Assembly: GCA_951812785.1 (NCBI GenBank) | Contig: OX638335.1 | Span: 1,975,712-2,039,711 of the forward strand | Source of the DNA: an uncultured Gammaproteobacteria bacterium | Lineage (GTDB): Bacteria; Pseudomonadota; Gammaproteobacteria; UBA4575 | DNA: 64,000 nucleotides | Direction of reading: 5' to 3' | Shown here: piece after piece, positions 9,123 to 18,689 of the stretch | Layout of the letters: the number at the start of each line of letters is the position of its first letter | How positions within the stretch are numbered: the stretch's first letter is position 1 | Translations under genes and position numbers: made by a program | Notes under the pieces: model-generated | Seen by the model: only the letters and a program-made list of their open reading frames with translations | Told to the model about the DNA's origin: nothing | Database searches by the model: none

Positions 9123-9685
9123 TATCGGACTATCTGAATTGCTCTTTCATGATCATGCATCATCTCACCGGTATGCATAGAAAAATTACCGCGCTTTCTA
9201 TCTTCAAAATATAGATCTAGCGTTTCATTGATAATAGGAAAGGAGAGATCCGACCACGGGATGTCTTGTTCATCAAAAAATTCTGTTTCTAAACTTTCTA
9301 TCCCTGATGAAGCCTTCCCATCTTCGATGTCAGCTTTAAAAATAATGTACACTTGGCTGATATGAGGAAGATTATAAACTGCGAATAGTTCTAAATTTGA
9401 TGAGCGCGCAGTGGCTTCTTCAAAAGTTTCTCGAGCCGCAGCTTCTTGAATAGTTTCATGATTCTCCATGAAACCTGCTGGTAATGTCCATGTGCCACAG
9501 CGAGGCTGAATAGCTCGTTTGCACATCAAAATCTTACCTTGCCATTGCGCAATGCAACCTGCAATAATTTTTGGATTCTCATAAAAAATTGCGTCACACC
9601 GAGGGCAACAGTGTCTCAAACGATTATCTCCCTCAGGAATTTTATATTCGATGTCACTCGACCCACAACAGCTACAGAATTTCAC
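9119..9685 (-). CDS. Nudix hydrolase with N-terminal zinc ribbon
   Basis: 188 residues. Four N-terminal cysteines (CSCCGSS and CCPRC, residues about 4-30) form a zinc ribbon. The Nudix box starts at GFMENHETIQEAAARETFEE (about residues 70-90); its final G position is Thr, so the box is slightly divergent. Nudix enzymes hydrolyse nucleoside diphosphate derivatives. The layout resembles NudC-like or ADP-ribose-type proteins common in gammaproteobacteria, and the substrate cannot be told. It is coupled to the small gene at 8745. Confidence 0.8.
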   Translation of the reverse strand: MKFCSCCGSSDIEYKIPEGDNRLRHCCPRCDAIFYENPKIIAGCIAQWQGKILMCKRAIQPRCGTWTLPAGFMENHETIQEAAARETFEEATARSSNLELFAVYNLPHISQVYIIFKADIEDGKASSGIESLETEFFDEQDIPWSDLSFPIINETLDLYFEDRKRGNFSMHTGEMMHDHERAIQIVRY

Positions 9686-9779
9686 GCTAATCGCTCCAAT
9701 TAAACTACAGATTAGTGAATAACGAATACTCGAAGCTAGAAAGGTAGCATGTCACACACAATTTATGAACCTATGCACA

Positions 9780-9925
9780 ATAGTTTATCGCTTGTGGGTT
9801 CTCTTATAGGTAACGGTTTTCCAAATGTGTAGCCTTGTCCATAATCATATGCTTAGACTTTCAGTGCTTTGATTATTTCTAGCTTTTCAAAAAGCTCAGC
9901 ATGATTACAAAGATGCTTGCTACTA
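9780..9925 (-). pseudogene. Remnant of an EAL-domain (c-di-GMP phosphodiesterase) C-terminus
   Basis: The minus strand encodes AELFEKLEIIKALKV, a TAA, and then AYDYGQGYTFGKPLPIREP in the same frame. The string DYGQGY-FGKPLP is the usual end of EAL domains. There is no start or catalytic part nearby, because the upstream side abuts the sulfurtransferase stop at 9926. It is a short relic of a lost c-di-GMP gene. I rate it moderately sure because it rests on about 35 residues. Confidence 0.5.
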
Positions 9926-10774
9926 TTAATCGATACAACTAACAGGTCTAGACGGATCTCTAATCCACTGGCTCCAAGAGCCAATAAATATCTTAGTTGG
10001 GGGTATCCCAGCAATCGCTTGTGCCAGCAGGTTATGGCATGCAGTTACGCCTGAACCACACATGTTAACTACGTTAGTTAGCGGCTGATCCTGAATAATA
10101 TTAGCGAAGCGTTGGTTAATTACATCAGCAGTCTCAAACAATCCACTACTGGCTAAATTTCCACTAAACGGGAGGTTGTGAGCAGCTGGTATATGCCCTG
10201 GCACTGGATCAGTATTCTTATCTCTCCCGGTAAAGCGATCCGCAGCACGTGCATCAATTAAAGTAATTCTATTCGCTTCTAGCTCAGTCTGTACTGTTCC
10301 TATATCTACCAACCACTCCATATTGGCAGTTCCAGAAAAATTACCTGCGGCGTATTCAACATTCTCCTGATCAAGAGGAAAACCTTGCAGATCCCACTGT
10401 TTCATCCCACCATTTAACACGGCGACTTTACTATGCCCCATCCAACGCATCATCCACCAGAGTCGCGCCGCAAATGCCCCAGAGATGTCATCATAAGCAA
10501 TCACCTGAGTATCGTTATTAATTCCCCACGATTGTAGTTGAGCTAAAAACACATCTGCATCGGGAAGGGGGTGACGCCCTGAAGTTTCTGTCATCGCTGA
10601 GGACAGCTGTGTGTCCATGTCTGCAAACTGCGCCATCGGCAAATGCCCGGATTGATAACTCTTCAAACCGCCCTGAGGGTCTTTAAGGTTGAAACGACAA
10701 TCGAACACACGCACATTATCTTGATCAATAATTGGTTTAAGTTCTTGTGCAGAAATAATTGTGTTGTAGTCCAT
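9926..10774 (-). CDS. sseA: Sulfurtransferase, 3-mercaptopyruvate type (two rhodanese domains)
   Basis: About 282 residues with two rhodanese domains. The second carries the active-site loop MCGSGVTACH (about residue 235). A CGSGVTA loop is typical of 3-mercaptopyruvate sulfurtransferases, whereas thiosulfate enzymes usually have CRKGVTA. It would move sulfur from mercaptopyruvate to thiol or cyanide acceptors in the cytosol. I prefer the ATG at 10774 because AAGGGA sits eight bases upstream. An ATG nine bases earlier (10783) would touch its own Shine-Dalgarno sequence. Confidence 0.85.
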   Translation of the reverse strand: MDYNTIISAQELKPIIDQDNVRVFDCRFNLKDPQGGLKSYQSGHLPMAQFADMDTQLSSAMTETSGRHPLPDADVFLAQLQSWGINNDTQVIAYDDISGAFAARLWWMMRWMGHSKVAVLNGGMKQWDLQGFPLDQENVEYAAGNFSGTANMEWLVDIGTVQTELEANRITLIDARAADRFTGRDKNTDPVPGHIPAAHNLPFSGNLASSGLFETADVINQRFANIIQDQPLTNVVNMCGSGVTACHNLLAQAIAGIPPTKIFIGSWSQWIRDPSRPVSCID

Positions 10775-10928
10775 ATTTCCCATCCCTTATAATTTATATT
10801 TCTTTAGACGCCTTCTCTTTCTCTTATTATAATATATCAAGCTTCAGTGAAAATTATTTTCTTCTCCTGCGCATACGATAGTCCCGCACACCTTACACGA
10901 TACTCACAATAAAAAATCATTTGAAATT

Positions 10929-10951
10929 TGCGTTAATGCAAAAACGCAGGC
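10929..10951 (-). terminator. Hairpin downstream of the ferredoxin reductase gene
   Basis: On the minus strand TGCGTT and AACGCA form a short stem about 35-55 bases beyond the stop of the oxidoreductase gene at 10985. The trailing sequence is AT-rich but has only a weak T run, so intrinsic termination is plausible rather than certain. Confidence 0.35.
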
Positions 10952-10984
10952 ATCACCTATCACTTTATTTCTCTCGTGATTCAC

Positions 10985-12040
10985 TCATTTCATTGAGACC
11001 ATACAACTCATGTCTTCATTACCTCTCACAGGCTCGGAAAAAAATCTTCTCATCAGTACATTTTTTTTGCGGCATACATCTTCAAATATCTTTGTTGCCG
11101 GCGCTGGCGCACTAACATAAATATCATGGCACGATAAATCTTCATGGTCTTGCATGGCTTGAATAATATGAGCTTCTACTATCGCGCACCCATTGAGGGG
11201 GTTTTCAGTTAATTGTTTTATTGATTCATTCAATGTAACACCCGTATAACTAAAGTTATCAAATGCATCAGTCCACGAGCGGCACAGGTTATGCATATAC
11301 AAGCCATCTCGACCACACGACATCCAAATCAAATGGATGTTTAATTCTTGCTCTTGCGCAGTAATATGTTCTAACAAACTTTTAATTGCAGCAAAGCCGG
11401 TATCAAATGCAAATAAAATCACTGGCCGATTAGCATTCTCATCGTAGACAAATTCACCAAAAGGGCCTTGCAATTCTATGTTATCGCCCAGCCTCATTTT
11501 ATCCGCAACCAAGTGTGATACTGGATCATCTTTACTAACTCGCAAATGCAGCTCAATGAGTCGATCTTCACATGGGCAACTAGCAATAGAAAATCGGCTA
11601 GTACCAACACCTTCTAGGCCGATTTCTACATACTGACCCGCCAAAAAGCGTAACCGATTAGTCCGTGGTGTTTGCACTACTAGACGGAAAACCTCCTCAA
11701 CGAGTTGCTGAACTTTTCGTACTTTCACATTCAACTTCTGCACAGGGATATCTGAAACATTATTCGTAACCACTGCATCAATGATGACATCATCATTTAT
11801 CGCACATACGCAAGTAAGAATTTGTCCCTGAAGCTTCTCGGCTTCAGGAATTACATATTCTCTTGTTCTAATATCCCTGGCATTTCCGCTTACTAAGCGA
11901 GCTTTGCACAACCCACATGTACCACTACTGCAGCCGTAATTAACTGACACTCCCGCACGAATAGCTGCTTCGAGAATTGTTTCATTCTCTTGCGCCATAA
12001 ACGTTTGCTTATTGTTATAAAGGGTAACCTTGTGTTCCAT
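10985..12040 (-). CDS. 2Fe-2S ferredoxin / FAD-NAD(P)H oxidoreductase
   Basis: 351 residues. An N-terminal plant-type ferredoxin domain has the cluster motif CSSGTCGLC (about residues 37-45) and a fourth Cys near residue 77 (LTCVC). It is followed by an FAD-binding domain (TSRFSIAS, matching the RxYS motif) and an NAD(P)-binding domain. In the last, the usual GGTG reads FDTGFAAIKSL, so the nucleotide loop is altered. The layout matches electron-transfer reductases such as phenol hydroxylase reductase, CDP-6-deoxyglucoseen reductase and the XylA partner of XylM. A partnership with the hydroxylase at the left edge is possible, but they are 11 kb apart. Confidence 0.8.
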   Translation of the reverse strand: MEHKVTLYNNKQTFMAQENETILEAAIRAGVSVNYGCSSGTCGLCKARLVSGNARDIRTREYVIPEAEKLQGQILTCVCAINDDVIIDAVVTNNVSDIPVQKLNVKVRKVQQLVEEVFRLVVQTPRTNRLRFLAGQYVEIGLEGVGTSRFSIASCPCEDRLIELHLRVSKDDPVSHLVADKMRLGDNIELQGPFGEFVYDENANRPVILFAFDTGFAAIKSLLEHITAQEQELNIHLIWMSCGRDGLYMHNLCRSWTDAFDNFSYTGVTLNESIKQLTENPLNGCAIVEAHIIQAMQDHEDLSCHDIYVSAPAPATKIFEDVCRKKNVLMRRFFSEPVRGNEDMSCMVSMK

Positions 12041-12138
12041 AATGACAGTTCACGCAATTTCATCACCTTGGGGCTAGATATACTTTCTGGCCTCAATCAA
12101 ATGACACATTAATAATTAAACGCTAGGGTGCCGCCGCT

Positions 12139-12522
12139 ATGCGCATCTTCTCATTTTAAAATTTTCGAATCTTAACCCTGCTAAGTATACTCGCGGCAAC
12201 AACAATTTACGTCAAAGACCAAAAATTGGTCACTCAGGTCAATAGCCCAGTAGCGCAAAGATACATAGATTCGCTATCTCCAGAAAGTTTTTCTACAACT
12301 GATAAATTCATCAAGTGTAAAAGTGAGAAGTACAACGAATTCGGTGACCTTATATTCCCAGATGGATTTGACAATCCAAACCCATCACCGCTTTACCCTC
12401 AAAACAAAGTCGAGATCATGGCAGGAAGACGCGCGCTTAGTAGGTCTTATTCTGAAATGCCAAATAGTCTCAAGAAAGTTGTTATTAGGAGAAAAAACGG
12501 CCCGAGAAATTGGCTGGATTGA
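12139..12522 (+). pseudogene. Small membrane-anchored hypothetical protein with a stop at codon 7
   Basis: An ATG at 12139 begins MRIFSF and is followed at once by TAA (12157). The same frame then continues for about 121 codons with NFRILTLLSILAATTIYV, a natural-looking signal anchor, and a soluble part ending KKNGPRNWLD-like at 12522. Without the TAA it would be a normal anchored protein of about 127 residues. The frame has no other stop, which suggests the mutation is recent. Alternatively, translation starts at TTG 12226 and the anchor is not used. I do not recognise the family. A cupin gene follows 18 bases later. Confidence 0.5.
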
Positions 12523-12540
12523 TAATGTATAATTCTCAAC

Positions 12541-12897
12541 ATGCGCACTCACTACCCCCAGATTAAAAGCTACACTACGAAAGATGGCTCGACTATTCGC
12601 GAGCTCATGCATCCAGATACACACTCCAATAACAATCAAAGCTTTGCACAAGCTATAGTTCCTGTAGGTATTCAGACCGAATTACATGTACACAAAAAAT
12701 CTGAAGAAATTTACCATGTCACTCAGGGTGAAGGTCTAATGTCTTTAGGTGAAACGCAATTCCAAGTAACAGTAGGCGACACAATTAGCATACCCTCCAA
12801 TACTCCCCACCAAATCTCCAATACTGGTAAAAATGATTTAGTGTTTTTCTGCACCTGTAGCCCAGCCTATTCTCATGAAGACACTGTTATAATTTAA
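12541..12897 (+). CDS. Single-domain cupin protein
   Basis: 118 residues with the two cupin motifs. The first is PVGIQTELHVHKKSEEIYHV (His, His and Glu metal ligands) and the second is IPSNTPHQISNTG (second-motif His). It is probably a small metal-binding beta-barrel, enzyme or sugar/acid isomerase. The substrate cannot be told from the sequence. It follows the small anchored ORF closely and precedes the phosphodiesterase gene. Confidence 0.8.
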   Translation: MRTHYPQIKSYTTKDGSTIRELMHPDTHSNNNQSFAQAIVPVGIQTELHVHKKSEEIYHVTQGEGLMSLGETQFQVTVGDTISIPSNTPHQISNTGKNDLVFFCTCSPAYSHEDTVII

Positions 12898-12925
12898 TCT
12901 CAAACACAACACCTAAAAAAATTCA

Positions 12926-13477
12926 GTGGACACCAAAATCAACCTTAATGATTTAATAAAAAAATCAGCTATAACCGTTGGCGTACTTTCAGATACACAT
13001 AACCAGTTGAATGATATTGCAATTAAGTCATTACACAGTTGTGATGTGATTATCCATGCAGGAGATATTGGTAATGCGGATGTACTTAATGCCTTAAGCA
13101 CACATGCTGATTATGTTTTCCCCGTAAGAGGCAATAACGATACCGAAGAAAAATGGGCCCCACAAGATTTAGCTGCTCTGGCTGACATACCTGACAACCT
13201 TGAATTACATTTTGACGATAATGTAGTTGCCGTTACTCATGGACACCAGTTCCTTAAATCAGAAACACGACACGACAAATTAAGAAACCAGTTTCCTCAT
13301 GCAGATATTATTATTTATGGCCATAGTCATCGCCTAGTGTGCGACCAACAACAGACTCCCTGGGTAATCAATCCAGGAGCAGCTGGTTACACACGTACGT
13401 TTGGTGGCGCATCTTGCATAATATTAAACTACCAAGCTAAAAAGTGGTCAGTTGAGCAGTTTCGTATCCCCGAATAA
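12926..13477 (+). CDS. YfcE/MJ0936-type metallophosphodiesterase
   Basis: 183 residues from a GTG start. The calcineurin-like motifs are in order: LSDTHN (about residue 23), HAGDIGN, VRGNND, THGH and YGHSH. These are the two-metal ligands of the MJ0936/YfcE family of phosphodiesterases, cytosolic enzymes active on model phosphodiesters with unclear natural substrates. The spacing behind the cupin gene (28 bases) suggests a shared transcript. No good Shine-Dalgarno sequence is visible, so the exact start is uncertain. Confidence 0.85.
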   Translation: MDTKINLNDLIKKSAITVGVLSDTHNQLNDIAIKSLHSCDVIIHAGDIGNADVLNALSTHADYVFPVRGNNDTEEKWAPQDLAALADIPDNLELHFDDNVVAVTHGHQFLKSETRHDKLRNQFPHADIIIYGHSHRLVCDQQQTPWVINPGAAGYTRTFGGASCIILNYQAKKWSVEQFRIPE

Positions 13478-13486
13478 GGAAGATAA

Positions 13487-13813
13487 CTAGTGCAATACAC
13501 CTTGAATGATTTCACCATCTGGATGCAATAATGATAAATACTCAATTTTATTGCTAAATTCTACCACTACGCCGTTATATCTATCTGCCCCATTAATACT
13601 AAATTCAAACGCATAAAAACGACGCAGCCTTAGCCTGCCATTCTTTCTTGCCGGAAATACTTTATTCAAATGAATTGATTGATCCAGCATCTGCACATGA
13701 TTTTGCATACAAAACGAATGACAGCGCTTCATTGCAAATTCACGTGAGCGCAATCCATCAACCCAAAACCATACACCTGCTGCAATAACAGCAAGTACTA
13801 TGAAAACATCCAA
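13487..13813 (-). CDS. DUF3301 family membrane-anchored protein
   Basis: 108 residues. One N-terminal membrane segment (about 2-18, VFIVLAVIAAGVWFWVD) is followed by LRSREFAMKRC, LLDQ-like MLDQSIHL, and RKNGRLRLRRFYAFEFS. This pattern is characteristic of DUF3301, a gammaproteobacterial family of unknown function. It follows adk by ten bases on the same strand and is probably transcribed with it. Confidence 0.75.
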   Translation of the reverse strand: MDVFIVLAVIAAGVWFWVDGLRSREFAMKRCHSFCMQNHVQMLDQSIHLNKVFPARKNGRLRLRRFYAFEFSINGADRYNGVVVEFSNKIEYLSLLHPDGEIIQGVLH

Positions 13814-13823
13814 TTTATTTGCT

Positions 13824-14498
<675 letters not shown>

Positions 14499-14719
14499 TT
14501 ATTTTTATAAAGCAGCATTTTGACACACACCGTTCCAGTAACCCACCGTATTAAACAGATTTACGGTGCTAACAATGTCTTCAATCCCTGAAGTTATAGT
14601 GATACTAAGATTTGGCGTGTGCTTACTGATAAATTTAAAAAACTAAGCAAGTGTCACAATCTCAATATATTATTTACCTCTAACCGGTAGCAACCACATT
14701 TCTATAAGGCAAAAGTAAC

Positions 14720-15982
14720 ATGAGTAAAAAGAATGCTTTCTATGCCCAGTCGGGCGGCGTAACTTCAGTAATCAATGCAACTGCATGCGGCCTGATTGAA
14801 ACCGCACGCAAACATAAAGATAAAATCGGTAAAGTCTATGCCGGTCGCAATGGCGTTATTGGCGCACTCGCCGAAGAGTTAATTGACACATCTAAAGAAT
14901 CGGCTCGTTCAATTGCAGCCTTACGCCATACACCATCAGGTGCTTTTGGCTCATGTCGATATAAACTAAAAAACCCAGAACAGGATCGTGCGCAATACGA
15001 GCGACTTATCGAAGTCTTCAGAGCTCATAATATCGGCTACTTCTTTTATAATGGCGGCGGCGATTCTCAAGATACTTCGCATAAAGTGTCACAAATCAGT
15101 AAATCCATGGGCTACCCTATTCAATGCATTGGCATTCCTAAAACGGTAGATAATGATCTTCCTATCACAGACAACTGCCCAGGCTTTGGTTCGGTTGCAA
15201 AATATGTCGCCGTTTCTATTCGTGAAGCCGGATTTGATGTCGCCTCTATGGCAAAAACATCAACCAAGGTATTCGTCATGGAAGTGATGGGGCGCCACGC
15301 CGGTTGGATTGCTGCGGCAGGTGGTTTAGCGGCTGAAAAAGAAGGTGATGCACCACATATTATTTTATTCCCAGAAGTTCCATTCCGAAAAACTGCGTTC
15401 ATGAGGCGCGTAAAAGAATGCGTTAAAAAATATGGTTACTGTGCCATTGTTGTTTCTGAAGGGGCTGCTTATAAAGATGGCACCTTCCTCGCTGACGTGG
15501 GAAGCGTCGATGCCTTTGGGCATAAGCAATTAGGCGGAGTCGCGCCTGTGGTTGCACAAATGATCAAAGATGAAGCCGGTTACAAATATCATTGGGCCGT
15601 AGCTGATTACTTACAACGCGCCGCACGACATATTGCTTCTAAGACAGATGTCGATCAAGCCTATGCAGTTGGTAAAGCAGCGATAGAATTTGCACTGCAA
15701 GGCAAGACTGCCATCATGCCTACCATTGTTCGTGTCTCTAATAATCCATACAAATGGAAGATTGGCCAAGCATCTCTGGCTCGTGTCGCCAACGTAGAAA
15801 AAATGATGCCTGCCAGTTACATTACTAAAGATGGCTTCGGCATTACTAAACGCTGCAGAACATATTTAGCACCGCTGATCAAAGGTGAAGACTATCCTCC
15901 TTACAAGAATGGCCTGCCTCAATATGTAGAACTCAAAAACGTTCCTGTTCGCAAAAAACTAAATACAGATTTTAAAATTTAA
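14720..15982 (+). CDS. pfp: Pyrophosphate-dependent 6-phosphofructokinase
   Basis: 420 residues, longer than the roughly 320 of ATP-type PfkA. The loop that selects the phosphoryl donor reads GGGDSQD, and the next motif is PKTVDNDL. An Asp in the first loop and a Lys in the second are the recognised marks of pyrophosphate-using enzymes. Catalytic TVDND and the hexose-binding MEVMGRHAGW are present. The enzyme makes fructose-1,6-bisphosphate reversibly, which lets one enzyme serve glycolysis and gluconeogenesis, as in many methanotrophs and autotrophs. DUF2288 follows 12 bases downstream. Confidence 0.9.
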   Translation: MSKKNAFYAQSGGVTSVINATACGLIETARKHKDKIGKVYAGRNGVIGALAEELIDTSKESARSIAALRHTPSGAFGSCRYKLKNPEQDRAQYERLIEVFRAHNIGYFFYNGGGDSQDTSHKVSQISKSMGYPIQCIGIPKTVDNDLPITDNCPGFGSVAKYVAVSIREAGFDVASMAKTSTKVFVMEVMGRHAGWIAAAGGLAAEKEGDAPHIILFPEVPFRKTAFMRRVKECVKKYGYCAIVVSEGAAYKDGTFLADVGSVDAFGHKQLGGVAPVVAQMIKDEAGYKYHWAVADYLQRAARHIASKTDVDQAYAVGKAAIEFALQGKTAIMPTIVRVSNNPYKWKIGQASLARVANVEKMMPASYITKDGFGITKRCRTYLAPLIKGEDYPPYKNGLPQYVELKNVPVRKKLNTDFKI

Positions 15983-15994
15983 GCATCCACAAAG

Positions 15995-16318
15995 ATGAGA
16001 GAAGTCGAAAGATTAATTCAAGAAGAGAAAGCTAAGATAGTCGCTGAAACGGCCGTCATCCCTTGGAGAGAACTAGAAAAATTTTATGCTCAAGGAAAAA
16101 TAATTCTAGTCAGCGAAACATTAAACTTAGTTGATGTGGGTTACTCAATTTCACTTGATGATGCCACCAAGATCATTGAGTGGATGGAAGCTGGATTGCT
16201 AGTTAAAGAATTTAACAATCAAGCTAAGGCCTGGCATAAAGAAGATGCTGAAGTGTGGAGCGTGGTGATTAATCCCTGGGTGCTTGTTCAGGCCATTAAA
16301 CCCTCTATTGCCGAATAG
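15995..16318 (+). CDS. DUF2288 family protein
   Basis: 107 residues. The features ETAVIPWRELEKFYAQGK, DLVDV-like NLVDVGYSISLDDA, and WSVVINPWVLVQ match DUF2288, a small proteobacterial family of unknown function. It lies directly behind pfp. Its 3' end overlaps the 3' end of the convergent aspartic protease gene by 14 bases. Confidence 0.75.
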   Translation: MREVERLIQEEKAKIVAETAVIPWRELEKFYAQGKIILVSETLNLVDVGYSISLDDATKIIEWMEAGLLVKEFNNQAKAWHKEDAEVWSVVINPWVLVQAIKPSIAE

Positions 16319-16826
16319 ATAACTTACCATCTTTATGAGTCACGGAAAGATTTCTTAAGAACGACATGCCCAGCAAAATTTCTTCGCTATCCATGTGTGG
16401 ATTTATATCAGCCTTCACATTGTATAATGCGATATCACCAAGACTAATACGCTCTAACACTGTTGAATAAACAGTCACATTACCGTTAGCCGTACTTGCG
16501 GTGAGAGGGTTCCCCTTCTTCAGCCCAACTTTATCTGCAACTCGTTCAGGCACTGACACAAAACTTGCGCCGGTATCCACTAAAAACACAACGGGCTTAC
16601 CGTTAATTTTTCCACTAGCAACATAGTGGCCATGAGTACTGCTTTGCAGTACCACTTCTTTACCACCGTTGTCTAACAGTTGTGTGCTTAAATTTTGGTT
16701 AGGGTTGCGCTTATTGTCCAGCATATTGGTAAACAAAAGTGTCAACAATCCTATTGCCACCACCCATGACAGGACTATCATCCATTTGCCTGCTGTCGTA
16801 CTGAAATTGTTTTCTTGTTCGCTCAC
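16305..16826 (-). CDS. Membrane-anchored retropepsin-like aspartic protease (clan AA)
   Basis: 173 residues. An N-terminal membrane anchor (about 14-33) is followed by a retropepsin-like domain with the catalytic triplet in FLVDTGASFVSVP (about residue 85) and the later ILLGMSFLRN motif. This matches the TIGR02281-type family of single-domain aspartic proteases, which would have to dimerise and probably face the periplasm. Substrates are unknown. The 3' end overlaps DUF2288. Confidence 0.8.
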   Translation of the reverse strand: MSEQENNFSTTAGKWMIVLSWVVAIGLLTLLFTNMLDNKRNPNQNLSTQLLDNGGKEVVLQSSTHGHYVASGKINGKPVVFLVDTGASFVSVPERVADKVGLKKGNPLTASTANGNVTVYSTVLERISLGDIALYNVKADINPHMDSEEILLGMSFLRNLSVTHKDGKLSIRQ

Positions 16827-16850
16827 TAAATAAATGTTCTCAATGCTTTG

Positions 16851-16923
16851 TCATTCCCGCGAACCACTGCATGGACGCAGGAGATAGAGTAATGCAGGGG
16901 CAATTACCGAGACGGGAATCCAG
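16851..16923. repeat. Degenerate CATTCCCG / CGGGAATC dispersed-type inverted repeat
   Basis: The 3' flank of the galT-like gene contains CATTCCCGCG (16852-16861) and, about 50 bases on, ACGGGAATCCAGCA. These halves are often seen in extragenic palindromes of proteobacteria. Only one copy is visible here, so it is recorded as a probable relic. Confidence 0.35.
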
Positions 16924-16930
16924 CAAGGGT

Positions 16931-18010
16931 TTACAAGCTAACAGAACGCAATTGCTCTGCTGCATCTTCTGGGCTAACGGTACTGACAAATAAGCCAGAC
17001 CCCAATTCAAACCCGGTTGGGATACTTGTACGAGGACAAATTTCTAAGTGCCATACGTAGCTTTCCACACAATCTTGCCACTCTGGCGAATGCGGCAAAG
17101 AATGCAAAAAGAAATTATACTGAACACCACCTAGCACATGATTGAGCCTTTGCATGGTATGTTTAAGCACTGTCGCAAAGTCATTTAAGTGTTCGTCTTT
17201 AATTTCAATGAAATCAGCCTGATCAAATAATGGAAGTATTTGCACCTCCCACTCAAAGCGACTCGCGAATGGTTTCACTGCTATAAAATATTCACCACGC
17301 TGAATAATATATTGCCCAACATTTATTTTCCGCCACACCTCACCTGATTGGCGATCATAGATAGTTGCTTCAAAGGTTAATGCTTCATCAATCAGCGTGT
17401 GAAAAATATTTTGATTGTATTTTTGATAATACTGACGCGTTGAGTTTAATTCATTCACTACGTTTTCAGGCACTACCGGCATTGCGACAATTTGACTATG
17501 CGAATGAGCAATGCTGGCACCTGCCGCAGCCCCAAAATTCTTAAACACTAAGACATATTTGATTCGATCATCACTCGCATAAATTTCTTGCATGCGATCA
17601 CGAAACATCGAAAACATTCCCGCAATATGTTCAACATCCATCTCGCTCACACGTATGCCGTGATTTCTATGATCAATAACGACCTCATGCCTACCATAAC
17701 CATCAATGACTTTTTGCAAACCAAAATTAAGAGCATTACCACTTTGCTGAGGACTTAGTACAGGAAATAGATTTTCTACTACACGCACCTTCCAATCTGT
17801 CGGTGTTGGCCAGGCAGCAATGGTTGCTGGTGTCATTCCCTCGTTACCTGTACAGAACGGGCATTTTTCTACATGCTCTCGTATATCACGCTCAACGGGA
17901 GCCTCCTCCTTCCTTGGACGCAATCCACGTGCAGTGGACACTAAAACAGATTCAGATGGGACGATTGGATTAATTCTAATTTCACGAATACCTTGATTCT
18001 CATCACTCAT
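16931..18010 (-). CDS. galT: Galactose-1-phosphate uridylyltransferase-like protein (HIT superfamily)
   Basis: 359 residues with a zinc-type CPFC near residue 50 and the nucleotidyl-transfer histidine in AHSHSQIVAMP (about residue 170). Textbook GalT enzymes have HPHGQ, whereas HSHSQ is found in a branch that includes thermophile GalT and related sugar-1-phosphate nucleotidyltransferases. The usual reaction exchanges UMP between UDP-glucose and galactose-1-phosphate. No other gal genes are nearby, so a role in glycogen or nucleotide-sugar salvage is equally possible. Confidence 0.75.
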   Translation of the reverse strand: MSDENQGIREIRINPIVPSESVLVSTARGLRPRKEEAPVERDIREHVEKCPFCTGNEGMTPATIAAWPTPTDWKVRVVENLFPVLSPQQSGNALNFGLQKVIDGYGRHEVVIDHRNHGIRVSEMDVEHIAGMFSMFRDRMQEIYASDDRIKYVLVFKNFGAAAGASIAHSHSQIVAMPVVPENVVNELNSTRQYYQKYNQNIFHTLIDEALTFEATIYDRQSGEVWRKINVGQYIIQRGEYFIAVKPFASRFEWEVQILPLFDQADFIEIKDEHLNDFATVLKHTMQRLNHVLGGVQYNFFLHSLPHSPEWQDCVESYVWHLEICPRTSIPTGFELGSGLFVSTVSPEDAAEQLRSVSL

Positions 18011-18365
18011 CTATCTCTCCAGTCTTAATTTAGTAGATAACCAATTAATTTCAAACATCATCGTATAACTTGCTGTACAGAATGACATTTGAATTCATAA
18101 CATCTAAGACCATAATTATCACCTCTAACGAACCACACCCAAAATAAGGTGAGCTTATACAACACAAAGTTAAATCTATCTGATGTCATATTAAGAACCA
18201 TTTACTCAGCATAACTATTCTTTAGACTATCTATATTTTGAACACAGAAAATTATTCTTCGATCAAACTATTCAACCGCTAGAAGATTTCCTGATGCAGA
18301 TCAATGATACATATGTAACGTTTATATAAACTGAATTTACAAATTTTAATTCAGGTTACTTTTAA
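18011..18365. other. Intergenic region between galT-like and ompW
   Basis: 355 bases that hold the promoter region of the ompW relic at its right end (see the FNR-like site at 18291). The rest is AT-rich, and I see no gene or RNA in it. Confidence 0.5.
18291..18330 (+). promoter_or_regulatory. FNR/ANR-type box and -10 upstream of ompW
   Basis: CTGATGCAGATCAA (18291-18304) differs from the FNR consensus TTGAT-N4-ATCAA at one base. TATAAA at 18325-18330 would be the -10, which places the box centre about 40 bases upstream of the transcription start, the usual class II activator position. ompW genes are oxygen-regulated through FNR in several bacteria. Here the gene it serves is truncated. Confidence 0.5.
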
Positions 18366-18689
18366 ATGGTTGCTCAGACTTTTTCAAAAGCTGTTACCAG
18401 CTTTCTATGTTTATTGATTTTATCTTCTGCCGTTAATGCCACTGATCATGATCGTTGGATTGTTCGATTACGCGCGATCAGTGTTTCCCCTGATGATAGT
18501 AGTGGCGACATTGCTATCAATGGAACATCAGTCCCGAATAGCGGAGTGGGTGTTGACGCAGACATTGTGCCCGAACTGGATATCACCTACATGTTTACCA
18601 AGCATATAGGCTTAGAATTAATCTTGGCTACATCCAATCATAATGTGACCGCACGCGGGTCACGAAGCTCACTGGGTAAGGTAATTACC
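18366..18689 (+). pseudogene. ompW: ompW outer membrane protein, 5' fragment cut by an IS
   Basis: About 108 codons: a signal peptide (MVAQTFSKAVTSFLCLL to VNA), then WIVRLRAISVSPDDSSGDIA and VVPELDITYMFTKHIGLEL-like text typical of OmpW, an eight-stranded outer-membrane barrel. At 18690 the frame runs into an IS terminal repeat and stops at 18749. The remaining half of ompW does not appear on the far side of the IS, where groEL begins, so a deletion accompanied or followed the insertion. Confidence 0.85.
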
